Positions 1 to 8,744 of a DNA stretch of 64,000 nt are shown piece by piece. Source of the stretch: JAMHWF01 sp964371405 (GTDB lineage Bacteria; Pseudomonadota; Gammaproteobacteria; Burkholderiales; Burkholderiaceae_C); contig CAYJLV010000010.1 of NCBI GenBank assembly GCA_964371405.1, forward strand, positions 1 to 64,000, written 5' to 3'. The translations under genes were made by a program, and so were the position numbers. The stretch's first letter is position 1. Each line of letters starts with the position of its first letter. The notes below the pieces were generated by a model. It saw only the letters and a program-made list of their open reading frames with translations. It was not told where the DNA came from and made no database searches.

Positions 1-386
1 GTCTTGCCCGAGCCGGTCGGCCCGATCAGCAGGATGTTGCTCTTGGCGAGCTCGATCTCGTCCTTGCTCGCGGCCATGTGCTTGAGCCGCTTGTAATGGT
101 TGTAGACGGCGACGGCCAGCGTGCGCTTGGCCGCGTCCTGGCCGATCACGTACTGGTCGAGGATCGCCTTGATCTCGCCGGGCACCGGCAGATCGCTCTT
201 GGCGGCCTTGGCGTCGGCGCCCTCTGCCGGCACTTCATCGCGGATGATGTCGTTGCACAGCTCGATGCACTCGTCGCAGATGAACACCGAGGGCCCGGCG
301 ATCAGCTTCTTGACCTCGTGCTGGCTCTTGCCGCAAAAGGAGCAATACAGGACCTTCTCGCTCGGAGAGCCTTTCTTGTCGGCCAT
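1..386 (-). CDS. clpX: ClpX, ATPase subunit of the ClpXP protease (N-terminal part only)
   Basis: AAA+ unfoldase that recognises tagged substrates and feeds them to ClpP in the cytoplasm. About 128 residues are present; the rest lies beyond the left edge. The N-terminal zinc-binding domain is visible with Cys15, Cys18, Cys37 and Cys40 (CSFC and CDEC pairs), followed by the linker and the start of the AAA+ domain. The sequence breaks off in the Walker A motif GPTGSGK. The ATG at 386 gives the standard ClpX start MADKKGS. It is the third gene of the leftward tig-clpP-clpX set. Identification is firm; only the truncation limits the description. Confidence 0.97.
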   Translation of the reverse strand, partial: MADKKGSPSEKVLYCSFCGKSQHEVKKLIAGPSVFICDECIELCNDIIRDEVPAEGADAKAAKSDLPVPGEIKAILDQYVIGQDAAKRTLAVAVYNHYKRLKHMAASKDEIELAKSNILLIGPTGSGK

Positions 387-518
387 GGATCAGTCTCGGC
401 GCAGCACTGCGCAAGCGGGGTTGGTCAATGATAGTGGAAAGCCACCCCGGGCCACGCCGGCAATATGGACCCCCTTCGCAGGGTTGTTCGACGCGCCGCC
501 ACGGCACGCCCAAGGGGG

Positions 519-1127
519 TCAGGCGCGCTTGGCGATCACCTGGTCGATGAGCCCGTAGTCGCGCGACTCGTCGGACGACATGAAGTAGTCGCGCTCCGAG
601 TCGACCTTGATCTTGTCGAGCGGCTGGCCGGTGCGTTCGGCGAGGATCTTGTTGAGCTGCTCGCGCAGCTTGAGGATCTCGCGCGCCTGGATCTCGATGT
701 CGCTCGCCTGGCCCTGCGCGCCGCCCGAGGGCTGGTGGATCATGATCCGCGAGTTCGGCAGCGCGAAGCGCTTGCCTTTGGCGCCGGCCGCGAGCAGAAA
801 TGCGCCCATGCTCGCCGCAAGGCCCATGCACAGTGTCGACACGTCGGGCTTGATGAACTGCATCGTGTCGAAGATCGACAGGCCCGCGCTGACGCTGCCG
901 CCCGGCGAGTTGATGTAGAGCGAGATGTCCTTGTCGGGGTTCTCGCTCTCCAGGAACAGCAGTTGCGCGACGACGAGGTTGGCCGTCTGGTCGTTGACCG
1001 GGCCGACGAGGAAGATCACGCGCTCGCGCAGCAGGCGGCTGTAGATGTCGTAGGCGCGCTCGCCGCGCCCCGACTGCTCGATGACGATGGGCACCATGCC
1101 CAGGCCTTGTGTTTCCAGTGCGCTCAT
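519..1127 (-). CDS. clpP: ClpP, ATP-dependent Clp protease proteolytic subunit
   Basis: Serine peptidase that forms the tetradecameric chamber degrading proteins delivered by ClpX or ClpA. The product is 202 residues, a normal length. Catalytic Ser106 lies in GLAASMGAF and His131 in MIHQPSGG; the catalytic Asp lies near residue 180 by family alignment. The frame is open to 1157, but the ATG at 1127 (MSALETQG) is preceded by an AAGGA ribosome-binding site at usual spacing and gives the family's normal N-terminus. It lies 35 bp after tig and about 130 bp before clpX, in the same orientation. Confidence 0.97.
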   Translation of the reverse strand: MSALETQGLGMVPIVIEQSGRGERAYDIYSRLLRERVIFLVGPVNDQTANLVVAQLLFLESENPDKDISLYINSPGGSVSAGLSIFDTMQFIKPDVSTLCMGLAASMGAFLLAAGAKGKRFALPNSRIMIHQPSGGAQGQASDIEIQAREILKLREQLNKILAERTGQPLDKIKVDSERDYFMSSDESRDYGLIDQVIAKRA

Positions 1128-1162
1128 GGGGGATCCTTCGCGAATGCGGGGGGGCAACCGGC

Positions 1163-2470
1163 TCAGCCGGCCATCAGCTCGTCGAACGGGACGGTCTTGT
1201 CCGTCACCTTGGCGCGCTCGAACAGGAATGCGGACACGTTGTTCTCGATGACGAGGTTCTCCACCTCGCCCATGCGCTGGCGGTCGCTCAGGTACCAGCG
1301 CACGACCTCGGCCGGCTTCTCGTAGCTCTGCGCCATCTCCTCGATGTGCGCCTGCAGCTGGTCGGGGCGCGGCTGCAGGTTGTTGACGCGCACCAGTTCG
1401 CCGACGACGAGGCCCAGCCGCACGCGGCGCTCGGCCTGCGGCTTGAACATGTCGCCGGGGATCGGCGCCTTGTCGGCGTCCTTGACGCCGCGCTGCTTCA
1501 GGTCGGCGCGCGCCGACTCCACCATGCGCTCGACCTCGCCGTCGACCAGCGCGTTGGGCGTGTCGAGTTCGGCGGCCTTGAGCAAGGCCTCCATCGCCGC
1601 TGCCTTGTTGCGCGCCTGGACGCGGAACTTGACTTCGCGCTCGAGGTTCTTGCGGATGTCGACGCGCAGGGCGTCGACAGTGCCGTCCTTCACGCCGAGC
1701 GACTTGGCGAGCGCGTCGTCGACCTCGGGCAGGTGCTGCGCCTCGATCTTCGTGAGCGTGACGAGGAAGTCGGCCTCCTTGCCGGCCACGTCCTTGCCGT
1801 GGTAGTCGGCCGGGAACTGCAGCGGGAAGGTCTTGCTGTCGCCCGCCTTCATGCCGCGCACCGCCTTGTCGAAGGCTTCGAGCATCTGGCCCTCGCCGAG
1901 GATGAACTGGAAGCCCACGGCCTTGCCGCCCTCGAACGGCACGCCGTCGATCTTGCCCTCGAAGTCGATCGTCACCCGGTCGCCTTCGGCGGCGCCCTCG
2001 GCGGCGGGGCGCTGGGCGAAGCTGCGGCGTTGCTTGCGCAGGATCTGCAGCGTCTTGTCGATGCCGGCATCGTCGACGGCGGCGGAGACGCGCTCGAGCT
2101 CGACCGTCGCGAAGTCGCCGAGCTTGACCTCGGGAAAGACCTCGAACGTGGCGTCGAACGCGAGCTGGCCGTCCGAGGCGTCCTCCTTCTGCGAGATGCG
2201 CGGCGCGCCGGCGACGCGCAGCTTGGCCTCGCTCGCCGCGTCGGCGAAGGCGCGGCCGATCTGGTCGTTCATCACCTCGTACTGCACCGAGCCGCCGTAG
2301 CGCTGCGCGACGACGCTCAGCGGCACCTTGCCGGGGCGAAAGCCCGCGGCCTTGACGGTGCGCGAGAGCTTCTTCAGGCGCGACTCGACCTCGCTGTTGA
2401 AGGCGTCGGCAGGCAGCGTCAGCGTGATGCGGCGCTCGAGCTTTTCCAGGGTTTCGACAGTGACAGCCAT
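1163..2470 (-). CDS. tig: Trigger factor, ribosome-associated chaperone and prolyl isomerase
   Basis: Binds the ribosome at the tunnel exit and assists folding of nascent chains. The 435-residue product matches the family. It shows the N-terminal ribosome-binding domain with the signature-like GFRPGKVP near residues 44-51, a central FKBP-type peptidyl-prolyl isomerase domain at roughly 160-245 (GDRVTIDFEGKIDG onwards), and a helical C-terminal chaperone domain. First gene of tig-clpP-clpX, a conserved order in proteobacteria. It starts 28 bp after the 3' end of tRNA-Leu, so the tRNA transcript and this operon may share a promoter region. Confidence 0.97.
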   Translation of the reverse strand: MAVTVETLEKLERRITLTLPADAFNSEVESRLKKLSRTVKAAGFRPGKVPLSVVAQRYGGSVQYEVMNDQIGRAFADAASEAKLRVAGAPRISQKEDASDGQLAFDATFEVFPEVKLGDFATVELERVSAAVDDAGIDKTLQILRKQRRSFAQRPAAEGAAEGDRVTIDFEGKIDGVPFEGGKAVGFQFILGEGQMLEAFDKAVRGMKAGDSKTFPLQFPADYHGKDVAGKEADFLVTLTKIEAQHLPEVDDALAKSLGVKDGTVDALRVDIRKNLEREVKFRVQARNKAAAMEALLKAAELDTPNALVDGEVERMVESARADLKQRGVKDADKAPIPGDMFKPQAERRVRLGLVVGELVRVNNLQPRPDQLQAHIEEMAQSYEKPAEVVRWYLSDRQRMGEVENLVIENNVSAFLFERAKVTDKTVPFDELMAG

Positions 2471-2497
2471 GATCTAGGGACTCTTTCGTTGCGTGAC

Positions 2498-2584
2498 TGG
2501 TGCGCGGGGGGGGACTCGAACCCCCACACCATTGCTGGCGTCAGGACCTAAACCTGGTGCGTCTACCAATTTCGCCACCCGCGC
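2498..2584 (-). tRNA. tRNA-Leu, anticodon UAG
   Basis: An 87-nt cloverleaf including an encoded CCA end. The acceptor stem pairs GCGCGGG (5' side, 2578-2584) with CCCGCGC (2502-2508); the discriminator base is A. The anticodon stem CCAGG/CCTGA encloses the loop TTTAGGT, which puts TAG at the anticodon positions. The T arm carries GGTTCGAGTCC. A long variable arm, as expected of a class II tRNA-Leu, lies between the anticodon and T arms. It reads leftward, directly ahead of tig. Confidence 0.96.
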
Positions 2585-2592
2585 CGGACACC

Positions 2593-2622
2593 GAAAAAAA
2601 CAAAGGGAAGCTGACGCTTCCC
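2593..2622 (-). terminator. Intrinsic terminator of the RND efflux operon
   Basis: A 7-bp stem GGGAAGC/GCTTCCC (2605-2622) with a 4-nt loop. On the minus strand it is followed by TTTG and a run of seven T (2594-2600). It sits 30 bp after the RND permease stop codon and separates the efflux operon from tRNA-Leu. Confidence 0.85.
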
Positions 2623-2651
2623 CGGTTGGGCAATTCGGTCGAACCGGCATT

Positions 2652-5600
2652 TTAGCGGTGCGCCGGGCTCGGGTCGCCCCCGGCCGGCGCGACGCGGAAC
2701 CAGGCGGCGTACATCGCCGGCAGCGCGAGCAGCGTCAGCACCGTCGCCACGACCAGTCCGCCCATGATGGCCACGGCCATCGGCCCCCAGAACACGCTGC
2801 GCGACAGCGGCACCATCGCCAGCACGGCCGCCGCCGCCGTCAGCACGATCGGGCGAAAGCGCCGCACCGCAGCCTCGACGACGGCTTCGGCCGCCGCCAC
2901 GCCGCGGCGGCGGTCTTGCTCGATCTGGTCGATCAGGATCACTGAGTTGCGCATGATCATGCCCATCAGCGCGATCACGCCGAGCAGCGCGACGAAGCCG
3001 AACGGCCGGTCGAGCACGAGCAGCGCCGCCGCGACGCCGGCAATCCCCAGCGGCCCGGTCAAGAAGACGAGCATGGCGCGGCTGAAGCTCTGCAGCTGGA
3101 GCATCAGCAGCGTGAACATGATGAACAGCATCAACGGCGCGCCGGCCGCGATCGAGCCCTGCCCCTTGCTGCTCTCGGCCGCGGCGCCGGCGAGCTCGAT
3201 GCGGTAGCCCGGCGGCATCTGCGCCTCGAGCGCGCTCATCTGCGGCAGCAGCGCCGTGCTGACGGTCTGGCCCTGCACGCCGTCGACGACATCGGCCTGC
3301 ACCGTCACGGCATAGCTGCGTCCCTCGCGCCAGATCACGCCGGGCTCCCAGTCGAAGCGCACGACCGCGATCTGCGTCAACGGGATCGAGCGACCGCCGG
3401 CCGTCGGCAGGTAGGCGTTGGCGATGTCGTTGATCGCGTTGCGCTCGTCGAGCGGCTGGCGCAGCACGATGTCGATCAGGCGGTCGCCCTCGCGGTACTG
3501 GCCGACCGTCGTGCCCGAGAGGATCGTGCGCGACGCCTGCGCGATGCCCTGGCTCGTGACCCCGAGGGCGCGCGCCTTGTCCTGATCGATCTCCAGGCGC
3601 AGTACCTTGACTGACTCGTTCCAGTTGTCGTTGACGCCGCGCGTGCGTGCGTCGGCCGCCACGATCTCGCGTGCCCGGTCGGCCCAGCCGCGCAACTCGC
3701 GCGAGTCGGAGCCGACGACGCGAAACTGCACCGGGTACGGCACCGGCGGCCCGTTGGGCAGCAGTTTGACGCGCCCGCGCGCCTCGGGGAACTCGGCGGC
3801 GAGCAATTCCGGCAGACGCCGGCGCAGCGCCTCGCGCCCGGCGAGCCCGTCGGCCAGCACGATGACCTGCGCGACGTTGCTCTGCGGGAAGATCTGGTCC
3901 AGCGGCAGGTAGAAGCGCGGCACGCCGCTGCCGACCCACGTCGTCACACTGGCGACGCCGGCTTCACGCATCATGCGCTGCTCGAAGCGCCGCGCCACGA
4001 CCTCGGTGCCGGCGAACGCGCTGCCTTCGGGCAGCCACAGGTCGACAAGCAGCTCGGGGCGATTCGAGTCGGGAAAGAACTGCTGCTGCACGCGGCCCAT
4101 GCCGGCCAGGCCGACGAGAAACGTCAGCACCGTCACCGCGATCGTGATCCAGCGGTGCCGCACGCACCAGCGCACGAGACCGCGAAAGCGCGAGTAGAAC
4201 GGCGTATCGAACAGCTCGTGCGTCTCGCCGTCCTGCGTCTTCGAGCGCGTGCGCAGCAGCGCCGCGCCGAGGTAGGGCACGAAGTACACCGAGACCAGCC
4301 ACGAGATCAGCAGCGCAGCCGCGGTGACGGCGAAGATGGCGAAGGTGTACTCGCCGACCATCGATTTCGCCAGCCCGATCGGCAGGAAGCCGACCGCCGT
4401 GATCAGCGTGCCGGTCAGCATCGGCATCGCCGTGATCTCGTAGGCGAAGGTGGCCGCGCGCATCGTGTCGTAGCCTTCCTCGAGCTTGCGCACCATCATC
4501 TCGACCGCGATGATCGCGTCGTCGACCAGCAGGCCGAGCGCGACGATCAGCGAACCGAGCGAGATCTTGTGCAGGCCGACGCCCCAGTAGTACATGACGA
4601 CGAAGGTGATCGCCAGCACCAGCGGAATCGTGATCGCGACGACGAGGCCTGGCCGCATGTCGATGCGCAGCGGCCGCAGATGCAGCCCGAGGCTGACGAA
4701 GCTGACCGCCAGCACGATGACCACCGCCTCGATCAGCACCTTGACGAAATCGCCGACCGATCGCGACACGGCCTGCGGCTGGTCCTGCACCTGGCCGAGC
4801 TCGATGCCCGCGGGCAGCTCGGCGCGGATCTGCACCACGCTTGCCTGCAGCGCCTCGCCGAGGCGAATGATGTCGCCGCCCCGGGTCATCGCGATGCCCA
4901 GCGCGATCACCGGCCGGCCCTGGTGACGCACCTGCACCTGCGGCGGGTCGACATAGGCGCGCCGGATGTCGGCGATGTCACCCAGCCGCAGCGAGCTCGC
5001 CACGCCGGTCGCCGGATTGACGGCGCGCACCGGAAAGTGCCCGAGTTCGCCAACGGTCGTGAACTGGCCGCCGATGCGCACCTGCACGTTGTCGCTGTCC
5101 GCGCTGAGCACACCCGCGCCCTCGACGGCGTTCTGCGCCGCCAGTTGCGCGAGCACCTGGTTCAGGTCGATGCCGAGCTGTGCGAGGCGCTTGTGCGAGA
5201 TCTCGACGAACAGCTTCTCGTCCTGCACGCCGAACAGCTCGACCTTGGCGACGTCGGGCACGCGCAGCAGGCGCTGGCGCACACGCTCGGCATGCTGGCG
5301 CAACTCTTCGGTGCTGAAGCCGTCGGCGGACAGCGCATAGATCGAGCCGTAGACGTCGCCGAACTCGTCGTTGAAGAACGGGCCCGCGACGCCGCCCGGC
5401 AGCGTGGCACGCATGTCGCCGATCTTCTTGCGCGCCTGGTACCAGACGTTGGCCACCTCCTTCGGCGGCGACGAGTCGTGGAGCTGCAGGATCGTCAGCG
5501 ACTCGCCCGGCTTGGTGTAGCTGCGGATCACGTCGGCATACGGCACCTCCTGCAGCGTGCGCTCGATCTTGTCCGTCACCTGCTCGGCGACCTGCTGCGC

Positions 5601-5789
5601 GGTCGCGCCGGGCCAGAACGCGCGCACCACCATCGCGCGAAAGGTGAACGGTGGATCTTCGTCCTGGCCGAGCTGGAAGTAGGCCGCCGCGCCGAGCGCG
5701 AGCAGCACGATCATCAGGTAGCGCGTCAGCGCCCGATGCTCGAGCGCCCAGCGCGAGATGTTGTAGCGCGAGACGGCGACGGGTTCCAC
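2652..5789 (-). CDS. RND-family efflux pump, inner-membrane permease (AcrB/HAE1-like)
   Basis: Proton-driven tripartite efflux permease of 1045 residues, the usual size. A first membrane helix at about residues 22-40 is followed by the large periplasmic loop. A central helix cluster holds the adjacent acidic pair in GLLVDDAIIAVEMM, equivalent to the proton-relay Asp-Asp of AcrB. A second periplasmic loop and a last helix cluster complete the fold. The DD motif fits the drug/hydrophobic exporter branch (HAE1) rather than the metal branch (CusA/CzcA). The start follows the adaptor gene by 13 bp. No outer-membrane channel gene is present nearby, so a TolC-type partner must come from elsewhere. 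The substrate cannot be read from the sequence. Confidence 0.93.
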   Translation of the reverse strand: MEPVAVSRYNISRWALEHRALTRYLMIVLLALGAAAYFQLGQDEDPPFTFRAMVVRAFWPGATAQQVAEQVTDKIERTLQEVPYADVIRSYTKPGESLTILQLHDSSPPKEVANVWYQARKKIGDMRATLPGGVAGPFFNDEFGDVYGSIYALSADGFSTEELRQHAERVRQRLLRVPDVAKVELFGVQDEKLFVEISHKRLAQLGIDLNQVLAQLAAQNAVEGAGVLSADSDNVQVRIGGQFTTVGELGHFPVRAVNPATGVASSLRLGDIADIRRAYVDPPQVQVRHQGRPVIALGIAMTRGGDIIRLGEALQASVVQIRAELPAGIELGQVQDQPQAVSRSVGDFVKVLIEAVVIVLAVSFVSLGLHLRPLRIDMRPGLVVAITIPLVLAITFVVMYYWGVGLHKISLGSLIVALGLLVDDAIIAVEMMVRKLEEGYDTMRAATFAYEITAMPMLTGTLITAVGFLPIGLAKSMVGEYTFAIFAVTAAALLISWLVSVYFVPYLGAALLRTRSKTQDGETHELFDTPFYSRFRGLVRWCVRHRWITIAVTVLTFLVGLAGMGRVQQQFFPDSNRPELLVDLWLPEGSAFAGTEVVARRFEQRMMREAGVASVTTWVGSGVPRFYLPLDQIFPQSNVAQVIVLADGLAGREALRRRLPELLAAEFPEARGRVKLLPNGPPVPYPVQFRVVGSDSRELRGWADRAREIVAADARTRGVNDNWNESVKVLRLEIDQDKARALGVTSQGIAQASRTILSGTTVGQYREGDRLIDIVLRQPLDERNAINDIANAYLPTAGGRSIPLTQIAVVRFDWEPGVIWREGRSYAVTVQADVVDGVQGQTVSTALLPQMSALEAQMPPGYRIELAGAAAESSKGQGSIAAGAPLMLFIMFTLLMLQLQSFSRAMLVFLTGPLGIAGVAAALLVLDRPFGFVALLGVIALMGMIMRNSVILIDQIEQDRRRGVAAAEAVVEAAVRRFRPIVLTAAAAVLAMVPLSRSVFWGPMAVAIMGGLVVATVLTLLALPAMYAAWFRVAPAGGDPSPAHR

Positions 5790-5802
5790 GGCGCGCCCCG
5801 GA

Positions 5803-6921
5803 TCAACGCAGCGCGACGCCGGGCGCCGGCGCCGAGGCGGCCGCCGCGCCGGGCTCGCGGTACAGCTTGACGCGCTGGCCCGGCGCCAGCACGTGCACTC
5901 CGGCCGTCACGACGACGGCGCCGGGCGCGAGGCCCTCGGCGATCACGACGCTGTTGCCTTCGGCGCTGCCCACCTGTACCGGCTGTGCGCGCACCGTCAT
6001 CGAGTCGCGGTCGAGCAACCAGACGGTCGAGCGACCTTGTTGTTCGAACACGGCGGCCAGCGGCAGCTTGATCGCATTCGGGCCGTCGATGTTCAGCGCG
6101 ACGCTCGCCGTCTGCCCGAGGCGGGCTTCGGCGCGGCCGATGTCGGCCTTGGCGAGGAAAGTGCGCGTCGCCGGATCGGCGGAGGCAGCCACCTCGCGCA
6201 GCGTCGCGGCGACCGGCGTGCCGTCGCCGCCCCACAGGCGCACGGTCAGCCCGCCGGGCCGCGCCGCCGCCGCGCGCAGCCGCGTCAACTGATCCTCGGG
6301 CACCGCGAACACGGCGTCGCGCGGGCCGTCGCGGGCCAGGCGCAGTATCGGCGTGCCGGCGGCGACCACCATGCCCGGCTCGACGTCGACGCCGGTGACC
6401 ACGCCGGCGGCGTCGGCGACCAGCGTCGCATAGGCCGCCTGGTTGCCCTGCACGCCGGCCTGGGCACGCGCCTGCTCGAGCTGCGCGCGTGCCGCCTTGA
6501 GCGCCGTGTCGCGTCGCTCGAGTTCGGCCGAGCTGATGAAGCCCTGCTCGCGCAGCTCGGTGTAGCGCCGCTGGTCGGCCTGCGCCTGCTCGAAGTTCAC
6601 CTGCGCGCCGGAAAGCGCGGCGCGCGCCGCTTCCCGGCCGAGGCGCAAGTCTTGCGGGTCGAGCTGGGCGAGCGGCTGGCCGGCGTGCACGGCAGCGCCG
6701 AGATCGACGAGGCGGCGCACGACTTTGCCGCTGACCCGAAACGCGAGCCGCGACTCGGTGCGCGCGCGGATCTCAGCAGCGTACTCCTGCGTCGCCGCCA
6801 CGCGATCGGCGCCGACGGTCTGCACGCGCACGGCGCGCACCGGCTCTGGCGCCGGTGGCGCCTTCGAGCAGCCGGTCGCCAGCAAAGCCGCGGCGACAAC
6901 AGCGACGACGGATGGATGCAT
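5803..6921 (-). CDS. RND efflux periplasmic adaptor (membrane fusion protein), lipoprotein
   Basis: Periplasmic adaptor linking the RND permease to an outer-membrane channel; 372 residues. The signal peptide ends in the lipobox LATGC with Cys18 as the lipidation site. Then come the first half of the barrel-sandwich hybrid domain (VGADRVAATQEYAAEI onward), an alpha-helical hairpin around residues 100-150 rich in Ala, Gln and Arg, and the second lipoyl half-motif before the beta-barrel. The ATG at 6921 lies 23 bp downstream of a palindromic operator. It is the first gene of a two-gene operon with the permease. Confidence 0.93.
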   Translation of the reverse strand: MHPSVVAVVAAALLATGCSKAPPAPEPVRAVRVQTVGADRVAATQEYAAEIRARTESRLAFRVSGKVVRRLVDLGAAVHAGQPLAQLDPQDLRLGREAARAALSGAQVNFEQAQADQRRYTELREQGFISSAELERRDTALKAARAQLEQARAQAGVQGNQAAYATLVADAAGVVTGVDVEPGMVVAAGTPILRLARDGPRDAVFAVPEDQLTRLRAAAARPGGLTVRLWGGDGTPVAATLREVAASADPATRTFLAKADIGRAEARLGQTASVALNIDGPNAIKLPLAAVFEQQGRSTVWLLDRDSMTVRAQPVQVGSAEGNSVVIAEGLAPGAVVVTAGVHVLAPGQRVKLYREPGAAAASAPAPGVALR

Positions 6922-6943
6922 GGGAGCTCTGGCTGATTAACTG

Positions 6944-6957
6944 ACTGACCGGTCAGT
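6944..6957. promoter_or_regulatory. 14-bp perfect palindrome, probable TetR-family operator
   Basis: ACTGACCGGTCAGT is its own reverse complement. It starts immediately after the -10 box of the adaptor promoter, where a bound repressor would block initiation. Palindromes of this kind are typical of TetR-family repressors of RND pumps. No tetR gene flanks the operon, so the regulator would act from elsewhere. The palindrome is seen; the protein family is inferred. Confidence 0.7.
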
Positions 6958-6987
6958 AATGTAGAAGAGCGAACAACCGGCTGTCAA
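6958..6987 (-). promoter_or_regulatory. Sigma-70 promoter of the RND efflux operon
   Basis: On the minus strand a consensus -35 box TTGACA (6982-6987) is separated by 18 bp from TACATT (6958-6963). The palindrome at 6944-6957 covers the expected start site. It points toward the adaptor gene; hpnC is transcribed the other way. Confidence 0.7.
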
Positions 6988-7033
6988 TCGTCGCGTCATC
7001 GATGCGACGCCGCCGCAGTGGACAATGCGCAGC

Positions 7034-7888
7034 GTGAGCATCGAGCACTACGAGAACTTCCCCGTCGCGTCGTTGCTGTGCCCGGCGCGGCTGCGGCCCG
7101 CGGTGCGCGCGCTCTATGTCTACGCCCGCACCGCCGACGATCTCGCCGACGAAGGCGAGGCGCGGCCGGCGCAGCGCCTCGCGGCGCTGGCGGCATACCG
7201 CGCCGACCTGGAGGCAACGCTCGCAGGGCGGCCCGTCTCGCCGCGCTGGCCCGGGGTGTTCGAGCCGCTCGGCCGCGCGATCACGGCCCACGGCCTGCCG
7301 GCCGCTGCGCTGTCCGACCTGCTTGGCGCCTTCGAGCAGGACGTCGTCAAGCATCGCTATGCCGACCGTGCCGACCTGCTCGACTACTGCCGCCGCTCGG
7401 CGAATCCGGTCGGGCGTCTGCTGCTGCACCTCTACGGCATCGACGATGCGACCTCGCTGCGCGAATCCGACGCCGTCTGCACGGCGCTGCAGTTGATCAA
7501 CTTCTGGCAGGACCTCGGCGTGGACACGCGCCGCGGCCGGCTCTACGTGCCGCTGGTCGACTGCCAGCGCCACGGCGTGCGCGAAGCCGACCTGCTCGCC
7601 GGCCGCGACAGCCCCGCCGTGCGTGCCCTGGTCGCCGACGAAACGGCCTGGGCGCGCGCCCTGATGCAGGCCGGCGCGCCACTCGCGCTTCGCCTGCCGG
7701 GGCGCACCGGCTGGGAGCTGCGTTTCGTCGTGCAGGGCGGTCTGCGCGTGCTCGACAAGATCGAACGCAGCGGCCATGCCGCGCTGCTGCGCCGCCCCGT
7801 CGTGCAGGCGGCGGACGGCCCGCTGCTCGCCTGGCGGGCGCTGACGATGCGCGCTGCGCGCGCCGGAGCCGGTGCCCATGCCGCCTGA
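7034..7888 (+). CDS. hpnC: HpnC, hydroxysqualene synthase
   Basis: In the HpnCDE route HpnC converts presqualene diphosphate to hydroxysqualene, an intermediate on the way to squalene for hopanoids. The protein is a trans-isoprenyl diphosphate synthase-fold enzyme of 284 residues from the GTG at 7034, which gives the typical N-terminus MSIEHYENF. An in-frame ATG at 7025 would add three residues. Two Asp-rich motifs are visible: TADDLADE near residue 36 and WQDLGVDTRRGR near 159. The 3' end overlaps hpnD by 11 bp, so the two are probably translationally coupled. It is divergent from the RND operon. Confidence 0.92.
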   Translation: MSIEHYENFPVASLLCPARLRPAVRALYVYARTADDLADEGEARPAQRLAALAAYRADLEATLAGRPVSPRWPGVFEPLGRAITAHGLPAAALSDLLGAFEQDVVKHRYADRADLLDYCRRSANPVGRLLLHLYGIDDATSLRESDAVCTALQLINFWQDLGVDTRRGRLYVPLVDCQRHGVREADLLAGRDSPAVRALVADETAWARALMQAGAPLALRLPGRTGWELRFVVQGGLRVLDKIERSGHAALLRRPVVQAADGPLLAWRALTMRAARAGAGAHAA

Positions 7889-8744
7889 CACCTTGCGCGA
7901 GCTGGCCGTGTCGCCGCAGCAGTACGTGCAGGACAAGGCCGCGAAGAGCGGCTCGAGCTTCTACTACGCGTTCCTGTTCCTGCCGCCGGAGCGCCGCGCC
8001 GCGATCACGGCCTTCTATGCCTACTGCCGCGAGATCGACGATGTCGTCGACGAGGTGAGCGACCCGGGCGTCGCGGCCGGCAAGCTGGCCTGGTGGCGCG
8101 GCGAAGTCGCGGCGAGCTTCGCCGGCCGGCCGAGCCACCCGGCGATGCGCGCGCTGATGCCGCACGCGGCCGCCTACGCCATCGAGCCGCACCACCTGCA
8201 GGCCGTCATCGACGGCTGCCGCATGGACCTCGAGCAGACGCGCTACCTCGACTTCGCCAGCCTGGAGCGCTACTGCCACCTGGTCGCCGGCGTTGTCGGC
8301 GAGGTGGCCAGCGCCATCTTCGGCCGCACCCAGGCGGCAACCGTGGAGTACGCGCACAAGCTGGGCCTGGCGATGCAGCTGACGAACATCATCCGCGACG
8401 TCGGCGACGACGCGCGGCGCGGCCGCATCTACCTGCCGATCGACGAGTTGCAGCGCCACGACGTGAAGGCGCATGAGGTGCTGGCACGCCAGTACTCCGA
8501 CCGATTCACCACGCTGATGCGCTTCCAGGCCGAGCGTGCGCATGCCGCCTACGACGCGGCGCTGGCGCTGCTGCCGCCGCAGGATCGCCGCGCGCAGAGG
8601 CCGGGGCTGATGATGGCCAACATCTATCGCACGCTGCTGCGCGAGATCGAGCACGAGCAATTCAGGGTGCTGCACCAGCGCATCTCGCTGACGCCGCTGC
8701 GCAAGCTCTGGATCGCGATGCGCACGAACTGGCGCGGCGCATGA
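7878..8744 (+). CDS. hpnD: HpnD, presqualene diphosphate synthase
   Basis: Condenses two farnesyl diphosphates into presqualene diphosphate, the first step of the HpnCDE squalene pathway. The product has 288 residues with both substrate-binding Asp motifs: CREIDDVVDE around 50-59 and IIRDVGDDARRGR around 170. The ATG at 7878 (MPPDTLREL) is chosen over an in-frame GTG at 7872, which would add only two residues. It overlaps hpnC at its start and hpnE by 4 bp (ATGA) at its end. Confidence 0.94.
   Translation: MPPDTLRELAVSPQQYVQDKAAKSGSSFYYAFLFLPPERRAAITAFYAYCREIDDVVDEVSDPGVAAGKLAWWRGEVAASFAGRPSHPAMRALMPHAAAYAIEPHHLQAVIDGCRMDLEQTRYLDFASLERYCHLVAGVVGEVASAIFGRTQAATVEYAHKLGLAMQLTNIIRDVGDDARRGRIYLPIDELQRHDVKAHEVLARQYSDRFTTLMRFQAERAHAAYDAALALLPPQDRRAQRPGLMMANIYRTLLREIEHEQFRVLHQRISLTPLRKLWIAMRTNWRGA

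Noticed and set aside
1109..2551. Long plus-strand open frame (480 codons) over tig
   Set aside because: It is antisense to the unmistakable trigger factor gene; the translation is His/Leu/Val-rich low-complexity typical of antisense frames in GC-rich DNA.
4155..5870. Plus-strand open frame of 571 codons
   Set aside because: Antisense to the RND permease; Arg/His/Asp-rich shadow with no domain.
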